A stretch of 64,000 bases of DNA from 3-1-20CM-4-69-9 sp963833655. GTDB taxonomy: Bacteria; Actinomycetota; Thermoleophilia; Gaiellales; Gaiellaceae. Position numbers and translations under genes: made by a program. The notes beneath the pieces are model-generated. The model was not told the origin of the DNA, ran no database searches, and worked only from the letters and a program-made list of their open reading frames with translations. Positions 25,733-34,757 of the stretch are shown piece after piece (positions within the stretch are counted from its first letter, which is position 1; each line of letters opens with the position of its first letter). The stretch covers positions 186,001 through 250,000 of the forward strand of contig CAWHYL010000006.1 in the NCBI GenBank assembly GCA_963833655.1, read 5' to 3'.

Positions 25733-26475
25733 ATGAGCACGCTCGAAGAGCGCCGAGAGATCGCAACGGCCGGCGTTCCCGAGTCCCGTGACGGCTTCGC
25801 CACGAGGGTTGTTCTGCAGCCGATCGCGGCGCCGTCGATTCTGGGGTTGGCGGGGTTCGCGAGCGCGACGTTCATCGTCGCGTCGAATCTGGCCGGCTGG
25901 TGGGGCACGTCGCACTCGCCGCTGGCGCTGGCACCGTTTGCCGCCATGTTCGGCGGGCTGGCGCAGTTCACCCCCGGCATGTGGTCGTACCGTGCCCGCG
26001 ACGCGATCGCGACGCTCGCGCACGGCAGCTGGGATCGTTCTGGCTCGCCTACCTGATCCTCAACATCCTCGTCGGCACCCACGTCGTCGCCGAACCGACA
26101 CCCTGGTACCACAACCCAGAAGTCGGCTTCTGGTTCTTCGCGCTCGCGATCACGACCGCGATCGCCGCGCTCGCAGCCTTCGCCGAAAGCCTCGCGCTGG
26201 TCGCCGTGCTGAGCACACTCGCCGCCGGCGCCGGCGTCCTCGCCGGAGCCTTCATCTACGGCTCCCACGGCTGGACGCAAGTCGCCGGCTGGCTGTTCGT
26301 CATCTCCGCCGGCCTCGCCTGGTACACCGCCGCCGCGATGCTGCTCACCCACGCCTACGGCCGCACCATCCTGCCAACCCTCAAACACAAACGCGAAGCC
26401 AACATCCCCGGCAAACGCCCAACCCAGCCAATCCAACTCGAATGGGCCGAACCCGGAATCAAAATGGGCCAGTAG
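25733..26475 (+). pseudogene. satP: acetate/succinate permease (SatP/YaaH, GPR1/FUN34 family), frameshifted
   Basis: The first frame (25733-26056) has a strong AGGAGG site and encodes the SatP N-terminus, including FGGLAQFTPGMWSYRARDAI. Around 26029-26041 the homology (GSW/GSFWLAYLILNILVG) moves to the -1 frame, which runs to a stop at 26475 and carries the remaining helices. One missing G in GCTGGGATCG explains this. The family has six helices and moves small carboxylates by proton symport. The gene is divergent from the formate dehydrogenase operon and near acs-related metabolism. The 3' half uses more A-ending codons (AAA, GAA, CCA) than its neighbours. Either a real lesion or a sequencing error. 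Confidence 0.8.
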
Positions 26476-26485
26476 TCGACCTGCA

Positions 26486-26526
26486 CCGTGGAGCCCGGAC
26501 CGCTCTTCGTCGCCCGGGCTCCACGG
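26486..26526 (+). terminator. 13-bp hairpin after satP
   Basis: CCGTGGAGCCCGG (26486-26498) and CCGGGCTCCACGG (26514-26526) are perfect inverted repeats with a 15-nt loop, 11 nt after the satP stop. There is no T-run. It probably ends or stabilises the satP transcript. Confidence 0.6.
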
Positions 26527-26563
26527 ACGTTTGCTCCGCGTAGCAGGCAGGTACGGGACGCCA

Positions 26564-27514
26564 ATGGAGCTCGGCATCGCCCTGTCGTCCGAGGAGAACT
26601 CGCCGCTCGATCTCGTCAATCACGCGCGGGCCGCGGAGGAAGCGGGTCTCGACTTCGGCCTGATCTCCGACCACATCCACCCGTGGGTCGACGCGCAGGG
26701 GCACAGCCCCTTCGTGTGGTCGGTGCTCGGCGCGATCGCGCAGAACACCGAGCGGTTCCGCATCGGCACGGGTGTCACGTGCCCGCTGATCCGCATCCAC
26801 CCCGTCATCGTCGCGCACGCCGCCGCGACCGTCGCGTGCCTGATGCCCGGCCGCTTCTTCCTCGGCGTCGGCACCGGCGAGAAGCTGAACGAGCACGTCA
26901 CCGGGGCGAAGTGGCCTGCTCCCGACGAACGGCTCGAGATGCTCGAGGAGGCCGTCGCCGTGATGCGGCAGCTCTGGCAAGGCGGCTACCAGACGCACCG
27001 CGGCAAGCACTACACCGTCGAGCACGCGCGCATCTTCGACCTGCCCGACGAGCCGATCGAGGTCGCGGTCGCAGCCATGCAGCCGCAGGCCGCGCAACTC
27101 GCCGGCAGGATCGGCGACGCGCTGATCAACGTCGCCCCGAAGGAGGAGATCGTCGAGAAGTTCGACGACGCCGGCGGCAGCGACAAGCCGAAGTACGGGC
27201 AGATCACAGTGTGCTGGGCGAAGTCGAAGGACGAGGCGAAGAAGACTGCGTTCGAGAACTGGCCGAACGTCCTCGCGGAGGGCGCGGCGTCGCAGGAGCT
27301 GCCGATGCCGGAGCACTTCGAGCAGCTCGTGCAGGACCGCGGCCCCGAAGACATCGACGGGACGATTCCGCTGGGACCGGACGTTGAGGAGTACCTCGAG
27401 CAGATCCGGCAGTACGACGAGGCCGGGTACACACACGTCGTGATTCACCAGGTCGGGGCCGACCAACAGGGATTTCTCGAGTTCGCCAAGAGCGAGCTGC
27501 TGGCGAAGGTCTGA
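26564..27514 (+). CDS. LLM-class F420-dependent oxidoreductase (FGD-like)
   Basis: A 316-residue luciferase-like TIM-barrel enzyme. It contains AEEAGLDFGLISDHIHPWVDAQGHSPFVWS, RIGTGVTCPLIRIHP, MPGRFFLGVGTGEKLNEH and DERLEMLEEAV, which closely follow F420-dependent glucose-6-phosphate dehydrogenase and its TIGR03557-type relatives. The ATG at 26564 begins at the conserved MELGIALS. It would transfer hydride from an alcohol or sugar phosphate to coenzyme F420. The substrate is unknown. The gene stands alone between satP and the Rrf2 regulator. Confidence 0.9.
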   Translation: MELGIALSSEENSPLDLVNHARAAEEAGLDFGLISDHIHPWVDAQGHSPFVWSVLGAIAQNTERFRIGTGVTCPLIRIHPVIVAHAAATVACLMPGRFFLGVGTGEKLNEHVTGAKWPAPDERLEMLEEAVAVMRQLWQGGYQTHRGKHYTVEHARIFDLPDEPIEVAVAAMQPQAAQLAGRIGDALINVAPKEEIVEKFDDAGGSDKPKYGQITVCWAKSKDEAKKTAFENWPNVLAEGAASQELPMPEHFEQLVQDRGPEDIDGTIPLGPDVEEYLEQIRQYDEAGYTHVVIHQVGADQQGFLEFAKSELLAKV

Positions 27515-27531
27515 CCCTTACGATCCGCGCT

Positions 27532-27987
27532 GTGCGGGTGTCAGCGAAAGCCGACTACGCGCTGCGCGCTGTGATCGAGCTCGCCGCGGCGCCGGGCGGG
27601 CCGGTGAAGGGCGAGCGGATCGCCCAGGCGCAGGAGATCCCGCTCAAGTTCCTCGAGAACATCCTCGGCGACCTCCGGCACGCGGGAATCGTCCGCAGCC
27701 AGCGCGGCGTCGAGGGCGGCTACTGGCTTGCACGGCCGGCCGACGAGATCACGGTCGCAGAGGTCGTCCGCGCGGTGGAAGGGCCGATCGCCAATGTGCG
27801 CGGCGTCGGGCCCGAGCAGGTCGAGTACGCCGGCTCCGCGTTGCGACTTCGCGACGTCTGGATCGCGGTCCGTGCGAGCCTCCGGGCCGTGCTCGAGCAC
27901 GTGACGATCGCCGACGTCGCGCGCGGCGAGCTCCCCGCGACGATCGAGGAGCTCGCCGGGAATCCCGACGCGTGGCAACCGCACTGA
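27532..27987 (+). CDS. Rrf2-family transcriptional regulator without cysteines (CymR-like)
   Basis: A 151-residue winged-helix regulator. The N-terminus MRVSAKADYALRAVIELA and the segments IPLKFLENILGDLRHAGIVRSQRGVEGGYWLARP are typical of Rrf2 proteins. It has no cysteine at all, so it cannot hold the 2Fe-2S cluster of IscR/NsrR and is closer to CymR, the repressor of sulfur uptake. It starts at GTG. The stop overlaps the cupin start (TGATG). The sulfate transporter operon lies 0.5 kb downstream, convergent, which supports a sulfur-related role. Confidence 0.9.
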   Translation: MRVSAKADYALRAVIELAAAPGGPVKGERIAQAQEIPLKFLENILGDLRHAGIVRSQRGVEGGYWLARPADEITVAEVVRAVEGPIANVRGVGPEQVEYAGSALRLRDVWIAVRASLRAVLEHVTIADVARGELPATIEELAGNPDAWQPH

Positions 27988-28496
27988 TGAGCTGGTTCGT
28001 CGCCAACGTCCGCGACACCGAGTGGCTCACGAGCGAGGGCGGCGAGCTGCAGTCATCCGGCGCCGAGTGCACCTTCGAGCCGGCTGACGCGGAGTTCGAG
28101 CAGCTCGGCATCCGCATCCACGTCTTGCCGCCGGGCGAGCCGAACGGCTGCTATCACGCGGAGTCGAAACAGGAGGACTTCCTCGTCCTCTCGGGCGAGT
28201 GCACGCTGCTCGTCGAAGGCCAGGAACGGCGGCTGAAGCAGTGGGACTTCTTCCACTCGCCGCCCGGGACGGAGCACGTCTTCGTCGGCGCCGGCGACGA
28301 ACCGTGCGTGATCTTCATGGTCGGCGCCCGCGGCGGCGACTGGCACGTGCGCTTTCCGGTGTCGGAGCTCGCGGCACGCTACGGCGCGAGCGTCGAGCGC
28401 GAGGCGACGAGCCCGCGCGAGGCGTACACCGGACGGTTCGAGCCCTCGCGGCGCGAACGACCGTCGTACTGGAGCCGGCTGCCCTGGGCTAGCTGA
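27987..28496 (+). CDS. cupin domain protein
   Basis: A 169-residue single-domain cupin. The two metal motifs are visible: GCYHAESKQEDFLVLSGE, which supplies His and Glu ligands, and HSPPGTEHVFVGAG with the second His. The C-terminal FPVSELAARYGASVER segment is shared with a second cupin at 59450-59971, so they are paralogues. The ATG at 27987 overlaps the Rrf2 stop; an in-frame GTG at 27972 is possible. The substrate is unknown; the Rrf2 partner may regulate or be linked to it. Confidence 0.88.
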   Translation: MSWFVANVRDTEWLTSEGGELQSSGAECTFEPADAEFEQLGIRIHVLPPGEPNGCYHAESKQEDFLVLSGECTLLVEGQERRLKQWDFFHSPPGTEHVFVGAGDEPCVIFMVGARGGDWHVRFPVSELAARYGASVEREATSPREAYTGRFEPSRRERPSYWSRLPWAS

Positions 28497-29439
28497 AGAC
28501 GGTCTGCCGCGTCGGGCGGACGTAGACGATCTGCCCCGGCTGCAGCTCCAGGGCCTCGACCTGCTCGCGCGTCAGCTGGGCCGACAGGACCTCGCCGTCG
28601 TCGCGGACGAGCTCGACCCGCACCTCGAACCCGAGGTGGACGAGCCGCTGCACCATCGCCTCCTGCGTCGCGCCGTTCGGCTCGAGCAGGAGCTCGACGT
28701 CGTGCGGCCGGATGAACGCGTCGCCGAGCTGGTTCACCGGGCCGACGAACGACATGACGAACTCGTTCGCCGGGTGGTCGTAGAGCTCGCGCGGCGGCGC
28801 GATCTGCTCGATGTGACCACCGTTCATCACGACCACGTTGTCCGCGACGTCCATCGCCTCTTCCTGGTCGTGCGTGACGATCACCGTCGTCGTGTGCGTC
28901 TCGTCGTGCAGGCGGCGCAACCAGACGCGCAGTTCCTTGCGCACGCGCGCGTCGAGCGCCCCGAACGGCTCGTCGAGCAGCAGCACCTTCGGATCGACGG
29001 CGAGCGCACGCGCGAGCCCCATGCGCTGGCGTTGCCCGCCGGAGAGCTGGGCCGGGTACCGCTTCGCCAGCCGCGACAGCTGGACGAGCGCGAGCAGCTC
29101 AGCGACGCGCTGCTTGACTTCGACTCGGGGACGCCGGCGAATGCGCAGGCCGAAGGCGACGTTGTCCCACACCGTCATGTGCTTGAACGCGGCGTAGTGC
29201 TGGAAGACGAAGCCGACACCGCGCTGCTGCGGCGACACGCTCGTCACGTCGACGCCGTCGAGGCAGACGATCCCGGCATCCGGCCGCTCGAGGCCCGCGA
29301 TCACGCGCAGCAGCGTCGACTTGCCGCTCCCGCTCGGACCGAGCAGTGCGGTGAGCGAGCCCGCCGGGACCTCGACCGTCACGTCGTCGAGCGCGGTGAA
29401 GTCGCCGAAGCGCTTGACGATGTTGCGGACCTCGATCAC
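28489..29439 (-). CDS. cysA: sulfate/thiosulfate ABC transporter ATP-binding protein
   Basis: A 316-residue ATPase that powers sulfate uptake. Walker A is GPSGSGKSTLL, the signature is LSGGQRQRMGLARALA, Walker B is VLLLDEPFGALD and the switch His is in VIVTHDQEEAMDVAD. The C-terminal 80 residues form a short regulatory domain (AFIRPHDVELL). The GTG at 29439 overlaps the permease stop by 4 nt. It is the last gene of a four-gene sulfate operon and overlaps the convergent cupin gene by 8 nt at the stops. Confidence 0.95.
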   Translation of the reverse strand: MIEVRNIVKRFGDFTALDDVTVEVPAGSLTALLGPSGSGKSTLLRVIAGLERPDAGIVCLDGVDVTSVSPQQRGVGFVFQHYAAFKHMTVWDNVAFGLRIRRRPRVEVKQRVAELLALVQLSRLAKRYPAQLSGGQRQRMGLARALAVDPKVLLLDEPFGALDARVRKELRVWLRRLHDETHTTTVIVTHDQEEAMDVADNVVVMNGGHIEQIAPPRELYDHPANEFVMSFVGPVNQLGDAFIRPHDVELLLEPNGATQEAMVQRLVHLGFEVRVELVRDDGEVLSAQLTREQVEALELQPGQIVYVRPTRQTVFS

Positions 29440-30212
29440 CGGGTTTCCTCTTTGGGCTTGAGCGCGGTCATGAGGATGAGCGTCGTCACGGCGATCAGCG
29501 CGAGCACGACGGCCGCGGCGTACGCCCCGACCTCGTCGAACCCCTGATACCGATCCTGCACATAGAGGGTCAGCGACTCCGTCTGGCCCGCGAGCCGCCC
29601 CGAGACGACGCTGACGGCGCCGAACTCGCCCAGCGCTCGAGCCGTCGTCAGCACCACGCCGTATGCGGTCGCCCACCTGATCGCCGGCCAGGTGACGCGC
29701 CAGAACGTCTGCCAGGCGTTCGCCCCGAGCGTCGCCGCTGCCTGTTCCTGCTCCGTGCCGATCTCGCGCAGGACCGGCACGACCTCGCGCACGACGAACG
29801 GCAACGACACGAACATCGTCGCGAGCACCATCCCCGGAATCGCGAACACGACGTTGTGGCCGCCGAGCCAGCCGCCGTGCCCGTAGAGGAGCAGCAGCGC
29901 GAGGCCGACGACGACCGGCGACAGCGCCAGCGGAAGGTCGACGACGGCGTTGAAGACGCCTGCGCCCGGGAAGCGGTAGCGGACGATCGCGAGGCCGGCG
30001 AGGACCCCGAAGATCGTGTTCGCCGGCACCGCGACGCCCGCGAGGACGAGCGTCACCTTCAGCGCGTGCAGCGCGTCGGGCGTCGTCACTGCGTGCCAGG
30101 CCGGCCAGAAGCCGTGGCGGAAGGTCCGCCAGAAGACGTAGCCGACGGGAAAGCCGAGGAGCAGCGCGACGTAGCCGAGCGCCGCGAAGCGGACGACGTA
30201 CCTACCGATCAT
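29436..30212 (-). CDS. cysW: sulfate ABC transporter permease CysW
   Basis: A 258-residue inner-membrane permease with about six helices. The coupling motif that meets the ATPase is ATLGANAWQTFWRVTWPAIRWA (EAA type), followed by RALGEFGAVSVVSGRLAGQTESL, which is diagnostic for the CysT/CysW family. It overlaps both neighbours (11 nt with CysT, 4 nt with CysA). The start is an ATG. Confidence 0.95.
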   Translation of the reverse strand: MIGRYVVRFAALGYVALLLGFPVGYVFWRTFRHGFWPAWHAVTTPDALHALKVTLVLAGVAVPANTIFGVLAGLAIVRYRFPGAGVFNAVVDLPLALSPVVVGLALLLLYGHGGWLGGHNVVFAIPGMVLATMFVSLPFVVREVVPVLREIGTEQEQAAATLGANAWQTFWRVTWPAIRWATAYGVVLTTARALGEFGAVSVVSGRLAGQTESLTLYVQDRYQGFDEVGAYAAAVVLALIAVTTLILMTALKPKEETR

Positions 30213-31008
30213 GGCGCGTGACGAGGCGGCGCAGACCGCCGATCGCGAGCAGGACGGCGAACGAGATTCCGAGGATCGCGACGGAGGCGGCCGCCGCGCC
30301 GCCGGGGTCGCCGCTCTCGATCCGCCCGAAGACGTAGACCGACAGGACCTCGGTCTTGAACGGGAGGTTGCCGGAGATGAGGACGACGGCGCCGAACTCG
30401 CCGATCGCGCGCGCGAAGGCGAGCGCGACCCCCGACAGGATCGCCGGCAGGATGTTCGGCAGGATGATGCGCCGGAACGTCGCGAACCGCGACGCGCCGA
30501 GCGAGGCCGCCGCGTCCTCCATCTCCGTGTCGAGCTCGAGCAGCATCGGCTGGACGGTGCGCACGACGAACGGCAGCGTCACGAAGAGCAACGCGAACAT
30601 GATCGACCAGCGCGTGAACGCGACGTCGACGCCGACCGGCGACCTCGGGCCGTACAGCGCAAGCAGCGTGAGGCCTGCGACGATCGTGGGCAAGGCGAAC
30701 GGCAGGTCGACGACGGCGTTGACGACGCTCTGGCCGACGAAGCGATCTCGCACGAGCGTCCAGGCGATCGCCGTCCCGGCGACCGCGTTGATCAGCGCGA
30801 CGACGAGCGACAACGACAGCGTCAGCTTCAGGGCCGCAACCGCCTGGGGGGTTCTGATCGCGTCCCAGCCGTGGGCGTGCCAGGCCAGCGCCGCGAGCGG
30901 CAGGAGCACGACGACGCTGAGGTAGAGGGTGCTCAGGCCGATCGCAAGGCCCGGCGCGGCCGAGCGCCGGGCCTTCGGCGCGGGAAGAGCCTCTGCTCTA
31001 GCCGCCAT
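30202..31008 (-). CDS. cysT: sulfate ABC transporter permease CysT
   Basis: A 268-residue inner-membrane permease forming the channel with CysW. It has six helices, the family motif PFALPTIVAGLTLLALYG, the EAA-type loop ASLGASRFATFRRIILPNI and RAIGEFGAVVLISGNLPFKTEVL. It overlaps the binding-protein gene by 11 nt upstream and CysW by 11 nt downstream. Confidence 0.95.
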   Translation of the reverse strand: MAARAEALPAPKARRSAAPGLAIGLSTLYLSVVVLLPLAALAWHAHGWDAIRTPQAVAALKLTLSLSLVVALINAVAGTAIAWTLVRDRFVGQSVVNAVVDLPFALPTIVAGLTLLALYGPRSPVGVDVAFTRWSIMFALLFVTLPFVVRTVQPMLLELDTEMEDAAASLGASRFATFRRIILPNILPAILSGVALAFARAIGEFGAVVLISGNLPFKTEVLSVYVFGRIESGDPGGAAAASVAILGISFAVLLAIGGLRRLVTRHDR

Positions 31009-31966
31009 TCGAGCCGATGATCTTGGCCATGATCCCGTGGTTCGGGTCGAAGAACCTCGTCTCCACCGACTGCCAGCCGCCGACGTACTTGATCGTGAAG
31101 AGCTGCGGCCGCACCGGGAAGCTCAGCCCCTCCGACACGCCCTTGACGATCGGGCGGTAGCCGTTCTCCGCGAAGATGCGCTGCGCCGGCTTCGTGCGCA
31201 GGAACTTGATGAACGCCTGCGCCTGCTGCTTGTGCTGGGAAGTCGACGTGACCGCGATCGGGTTCTCGATCAGGATCGTCGCCTTCGGGATCACGAACTG
31301 CACGGGCTGACCGTGCTTCTGCGCGAAGATCGCCTCGTTCTCGTACGCGAGGAAGACGTCGCCGCGACCTGCGAGGAACGTCTGCAACCCTTCGCGCGCG
31401 CTCGACGGCGACGCGACCACGTGCTTCCACATCTGCGCGAGGTACGCCTGAGCGCCTTTCGGCGTCTTGCCTGCACGCAGCGCGCCGCCGTACGCAGCCA
31501 TGACGTTCCACCGTGCCCCGCCCGACGTGAACGGGTTCGGCGTCACGATCTGAACGCCGGGCTTCACGAGATCGCTCCATGCCTTGATGTGCTTCGGGTT
31601 GCCGTCACGCACGACGAACACGACGACGGAGCGCGTGACCATCCCGTGGTACGTGTCCTTGTTCCAGCTCTGCGGGACCAGGTGCTTCTGCACCAGCGTG
31701 CTGATGTCCGGCGCAAGCGACAGCGCGACGATGTCGGCGGGGAGCCCTGCCGCAACGGCGCGGCTCTGGTCGCCCGACGCGCCGTAGGACTGCGAGAAGC
31801 TGACGCCCTGCCCCGCCCGCGTCTTCTGGAACGCCGGGATCAGCTGGCCGTACGCGTCCTTCGGCGTCGAGTACGCGACGAGCGCCAGCTTGGTGTCCCG
31901 TGCCGCCCCGGTCGCAAGGGCCGGGAAGGCAAGGGCCAGGAGCAAAATCAGGCTAATTCTTCTCAT
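30998..31966 (-). CDS. cysP: sulfate-binding protein of the ABC transporter
   Basis: A 322-residue exported solute-binding protein, first gene of the sulfate operon. The signal peptide is MRRISLILLLALAFPALATG. The mature part has the Sbp/CysP motifs QSYGASGDQSRAV, LVPQSWNKDTYHGMV, VTPNPFTSGGARWN and FAENGYRPIV. AGGAGA lies 5 nt before the ATG. An inverted repeat AGTCCA-N9-TGGACT stands 14-35 nt upstream of the start and is a probable operator. Confidence 0.95.
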   Translation of the reverse strand: MRRISLILLLALAFPALATGAARDTKLALVAYSTPKDAYGQLIPAFQKTRAGQGVSFSQSYGASGDQSRAVAAGLPADIVALSLAPDISTLVQKHLVPQSWNKDTYHGMVTRSVVVFVVRDGNPKHIKAWSDLVKPGVQIVTPNPFTSGGARWNVMAAYGGALRAGKTPKGAQAYLAQMWKHVVASPSSAREGLQTFLAGRGDVFLAYENEAIFAQKHGQPVQFVIPKATILIENPIAVTSTSQHKQQAQAFIKFLRTKPAQRIFAENGYRPIVKGVSEGLSFPVRPQLFTIKYVGGWQSVETRFFDPNHGIMAKIIGSNGG

Positions 31967-31980
31967 CGATTCTCCTTATC

Positions 31981-32001
31981 AGTCCAGTGAGTTGGTGGAC
32001 T
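31981..32001. promoter_or_regulatory. inverted repeat AGTCCA-N9-TGGACT, candidate operator
   Basis: A perfect 6-bp inverted repeat with 9-nt spacing in the short divergent region between the sulfate operon (start 31966) and aconitase. Flanking bases extend the symmetry (TTATC at the left, TTTAG at the right). Both the position close to the cysP start and the presence of a cysteine-free Rrf2 regulator nearby suggest a sulfur-responsive operator. The repeat overlaps the GTG taken as the aconitase start. Confidence 0.5.
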
Positions 32002-34707
32002 TTAGGGAGAACGTCGGAGGACGTCAAATCGCAAGTAGAGTCGGAAGGAGTGGAGCGCCTTCCCTACACGCTGCGGATCCTGTTGGAGAACGCGGCTCGC
32101 CACGGCGAGGAGAGCGACGCCGAGGCGATCCGGAGCTGGGATCCGCACGCCGAGCCGGCGCAGGAGATCTCCTTCCGGCCCTCCCGGGTGTTGCTCCAGG
32201 ACTTCACGGGCGTGCCGGCGGTCGTCGACCTCGCCGCGATGCGGAACGCGATGGCCGACCTGGGTGGCGACCCCGCGCGGATCAACCCCCAGCTCCCGGT
32301 CGAGCTCGTCATCGACCACTCCGTGCAGGTGGACGAGTACGCGACCGCGCGGGCGATCTTCCGGAACGCCGAGCTCGAGTTCGAGCGGAACCGCGAGCGC
32401 TACGCGTTCCTGCGCTGGGGCCAGGAGGCCTTCGACAACTTCAAGGTCGTCCCGCCGAACACGGGGATCGTCCACCAGGTGAACCTCGAGTTCCTCGCGC
32501 GCGTGGTCGAGACGCGTGACGGCGTGTCGTTCCCCGACACGCTCGTCGGGACCGACTCGCACACGACGATGGTGAACGGCCTCGGCGTGCTCGGCTGGGG
32601 CGTCGGCGGGATCGAGGCGGAGGCGGCGATGCTCGGCGAGCCGATCTCGATGCTGATCCCGCAGGTCGTCGGCTTCAAGCTCAGCGGGTCGCTGCCGGAA
32701 GGCGCGACCGCGACCGACCTGGTGCTGACGGTGACGCAGATCCTGCGTGCGACGGGCGTCGTCGGGAAGTTCGTCGAGTACTTCGGGCGCGGGCTCGCCG
32801 GGCTCGCGCTTGCCGACCGCGCGACGATCGGGAACATGTCACCCGAGTACGGCGCGACGTGCGGCTTCTTCCCGGTCGACGACGAGACGCTGAAGTACCT
32901 GCGGTTGACGGGGCGATCGGAGGAGCACGTGTCGCTCGTCGAGACGTACTGCAAGGGGAACGGGTTCTGGCACGACGCGGATGTCGAACCGGAGTACTCG
33001 CAGGTGGTGGAGCTCGACCTCGGCGAGGTCGAGCCCTCGCTCGCCGGGCCGCGGCGCCCGCAGGACCGTGTGCCGCTGCGCGAGGCGAAGAGCTCGTTCC
33101 GCGATGCGCTCTCGAGCTTCGGCATCGACTACGGCAACGGCCGCGACGAGGCGGTGGCGGAGTCGTTCCCGGCCAGCGATCCGCCGGCCACGCTCGAGGC
33201 AGATTCGAAGGCCAAGGTCGAGACCGGGAACGGGCACGCCGCGCCGGAACCGCGCAGCGTCCGGACGTCGCTCGACGGCGACGAGTTCGAGCTCGAGCAC
33301 GGCTCGGTCGTGATCGCGGCGATCACGTCCTGTACCAACACTTCCAACCCGCAGGTGATGATCGGCGCCGGCTTGCTTGCCAAGAAGGCGGTCGAGCGCG
33401 GCATCCGGCGCAAGCCGTGGGTGAAGTCCTCCCTCGCACCGGGGTCGAAGGTCGTCACGGAGTACTACGAGCAGGCCGGGCTGACGAAGTACCTCGACGA
33501 GCTCGGCTTCCAGACCGTCGGATACGGCTGCACGACGTGCATCGGGAACTCGGGGCCGCTCCCGGAGTCGATTTCCGACGCCGTCGCAGAAGGCGACCTC
33601 GTCGTGTGCTCGGTGCTGTCGGGCAACCGGAACTTCGAGGCGCGGATCCATCCGGAGGTGAAGGCGAACTACCTCGCGTCGCCTCCGCTCGTCGTCGCAT
33701 ACGCGCTCGCGGGCCGGATGGACATCGACCTCGTGAACGAGCCGCTCGCCGAGAACGCGAACGGCGAGGACGTGTACCTGCGCGACCTCTGGCCGACGGC
33801 GCAGGAGATCCAGGAGACGATCTCGCGCGCGGTTCGCGGCGAGATGTTCTCGCGGACGTACGCGGACGTGTTCACCGGAGACCCCGCCTGGCGAGAGCTG
33901 CCGGTGCCGGAGGGCGACCTGTTCGCCTGGGATCCCGAGTCGACGTACGTTCATCGGCCGCCGTATTTCGACGGGATGTCGCGCGAGCCCAGCCGCGTCG
34001 AGGACGTCGCCGGCGCGCGCTGTCTCGTGTGGGTCGGCGACTCGGTCACGACGGATCACATCTCGCCGGCGGGCGCGATCAAGCCTGATTCGCCGGCCGG
34101 CGGATACCTGGTCGAGCACGGCGTCGAGCGCAAGGACTTCAACTCCTACGGCTCGCGTCGGGGCAATCACGAGGTGATGGTGCGCGGGACGTTCGCCAAT
34201 GTGCGGCTGCGCAACCTCCTCGTACCGGAGTCCGAGGGAACCTGGACGGTGCACGTCCCGAGCGGGGAAGAGATGACCGTCTACGACGCGTCGCAGCGGT
34301 ACCTGTCGGAGGGGACGCCGCTGATCGTCCTCGCAGGGAAGGAATACGGCTCGGGGTCGTCGCGCGACTGGGCCGCGAAGGGGCCGAACCTGCTGGGCGT
34401 CCGGGCGGTGCTCGCGGAGTCGTATGAGCGCATCCACCGCTCGAACCTGCTGATGATGGGAATCCTCCCGCTGCAGTACCTCGACGGCGAGAACGCGGAG
34501 TCGCTCGGGCTGACGGGCCGTGAGCAGTTCGCGGTGGAGGGCGTCGACAACGGCGAAGCGCGCGATGTGACCGTCCGCGCCGACGACAAGGAGTTTCGCG
34601 CCCGCGTGCGCCTCGACACCCCCGTCGAGCGCGAGTACCTCCGCCACGGCGGCATCCTGCAGTTCGTCCTGCGCCGCCTCGTGGGGTCTGGCCCCGAAGG
34701 GGCCTGA
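31987..34707 (+). CDS. acnA: aconitate hydratase A
   Basis: A 906-residue TCA-cycle enzyme converting citrate to isocitrate via a [4Fe-4S] cluster. The cluster cysteines are in ITSCTNTSNP and YGCTTCIGNSGPLPES; substrate and swivel motifs include GTDSHTTMVNGLGVLGWGVGG, GDSVTTDHISPAGAI and LAGKEYGSGSSRDWAAKGPNLLGV. An insertion containing AVAESFPASDPPATLE and a low-complexity linker precedes the cluster, as in other actinobacterial aconitases. The N-terminus is short, and the GTG start lies inside the candidate operator, so a leaderless message or a later start (GTG 32050) is possible. The last codons (GSGPEGA and stop) are encoded by a dispersed hairpin repeat. Confidence 0.94.
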   Translation: MSWWTLGRTSEDVKSQVESEGVERLPYTLRILLENAARHGEESDAEAIRSWDPHAEPAQEISFRPSRVLLQDFTGVPAVVDLAAMRNAMADLGGDPARINPQLPVELVIDHSVQVDEYATARAIFRNAELEFERNRERYAFLRWGQEAFDNFKVVPPNTGIVHQVNLEFLARVVETRDGVSFPDTLVGTDSHTTMVNGLGVLGWGVGGIEAEAAMLGEPISMLIPQVVGFKLSGSLPEGATATDLVLTVTQILRATGVVGKFVEYFGRGLAGLALADRATIGNMSPEYGATCGFFPVDDETLKYLRLTGRSEEHVSLVETYCKGNGFWHDADVEPEYSQVVELDLGEVEPSLAGPRRPQDRVPLREAKSSFRDALSSFGIDYGNGRDEAVAESFPASDPPATLEADSKAKVETGNGHAAPEPRSVRTSLDGDEFELEHGSVVIAAITSCTNTSNPQVMIGAGLLAKKAVERGIRRKPWVKSSLAPGSKVVTEYYEQAGLTKYLDELGFQTVGYGCTTCIGNSGPLPESISDAVAEGDLVVCSVLSGNRNFEARIHPEVKANYLASPPLVVAYALAGRMDIDLVNEPLAENANGEDVYLRDLWPTAQEIQETISRAVRGEMFSRTYADVFTGDPAWRELPVPEGDLFAWDPESTYVHRPPYFDGMSREPSRVEDVAGARCLVWVGDSVTTDHISPAGAIKPDSPAGGYLVEHGVERKDFNSYGSRRGNHEVMVRGTFANVRLRNLLVPESEGTWTVHVPSGEEMTVYDASQRYLSEGTPLIVLAGKEYGSGSSRDWAAKGPNLLGVRAVLAESYERIHRSNLLMMGILPLQYLDGENAESLGLTGREQFAVEGVDNGEARDVTVRADDKEFRARVRLDTPVEREYLRHGGILQFVLRRLVGSGPEGA

Positions 34708-34711
34708 CCCC
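34683..34711. repeat. GGGGTC-type hairpin (P module) at the end of aconitase
   Basis: GGGGTCTGGCCCC, then GAA, then GGGGCCTGACCCC: 13-bp arms with one central mismatch and a 3-nt loop. It is related to the first hairpin of the composite repeats at 11.2, 11.45 and 17.4 kb. It includes the last seven sense codons and the TGA of aconitase. Confidence 0.85.
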
Positions 34712-34757
34712 GTACCCCACACCTGGCCGTCGGGGAAGCGAGACCGATTGCACTGCT

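Noticed and set aside
27541..27984. Minus-strand frame opposite the Rrf2 gene
   Set aside because: The plus-strand protein has full Rrf2 homology; the antisense product has none.
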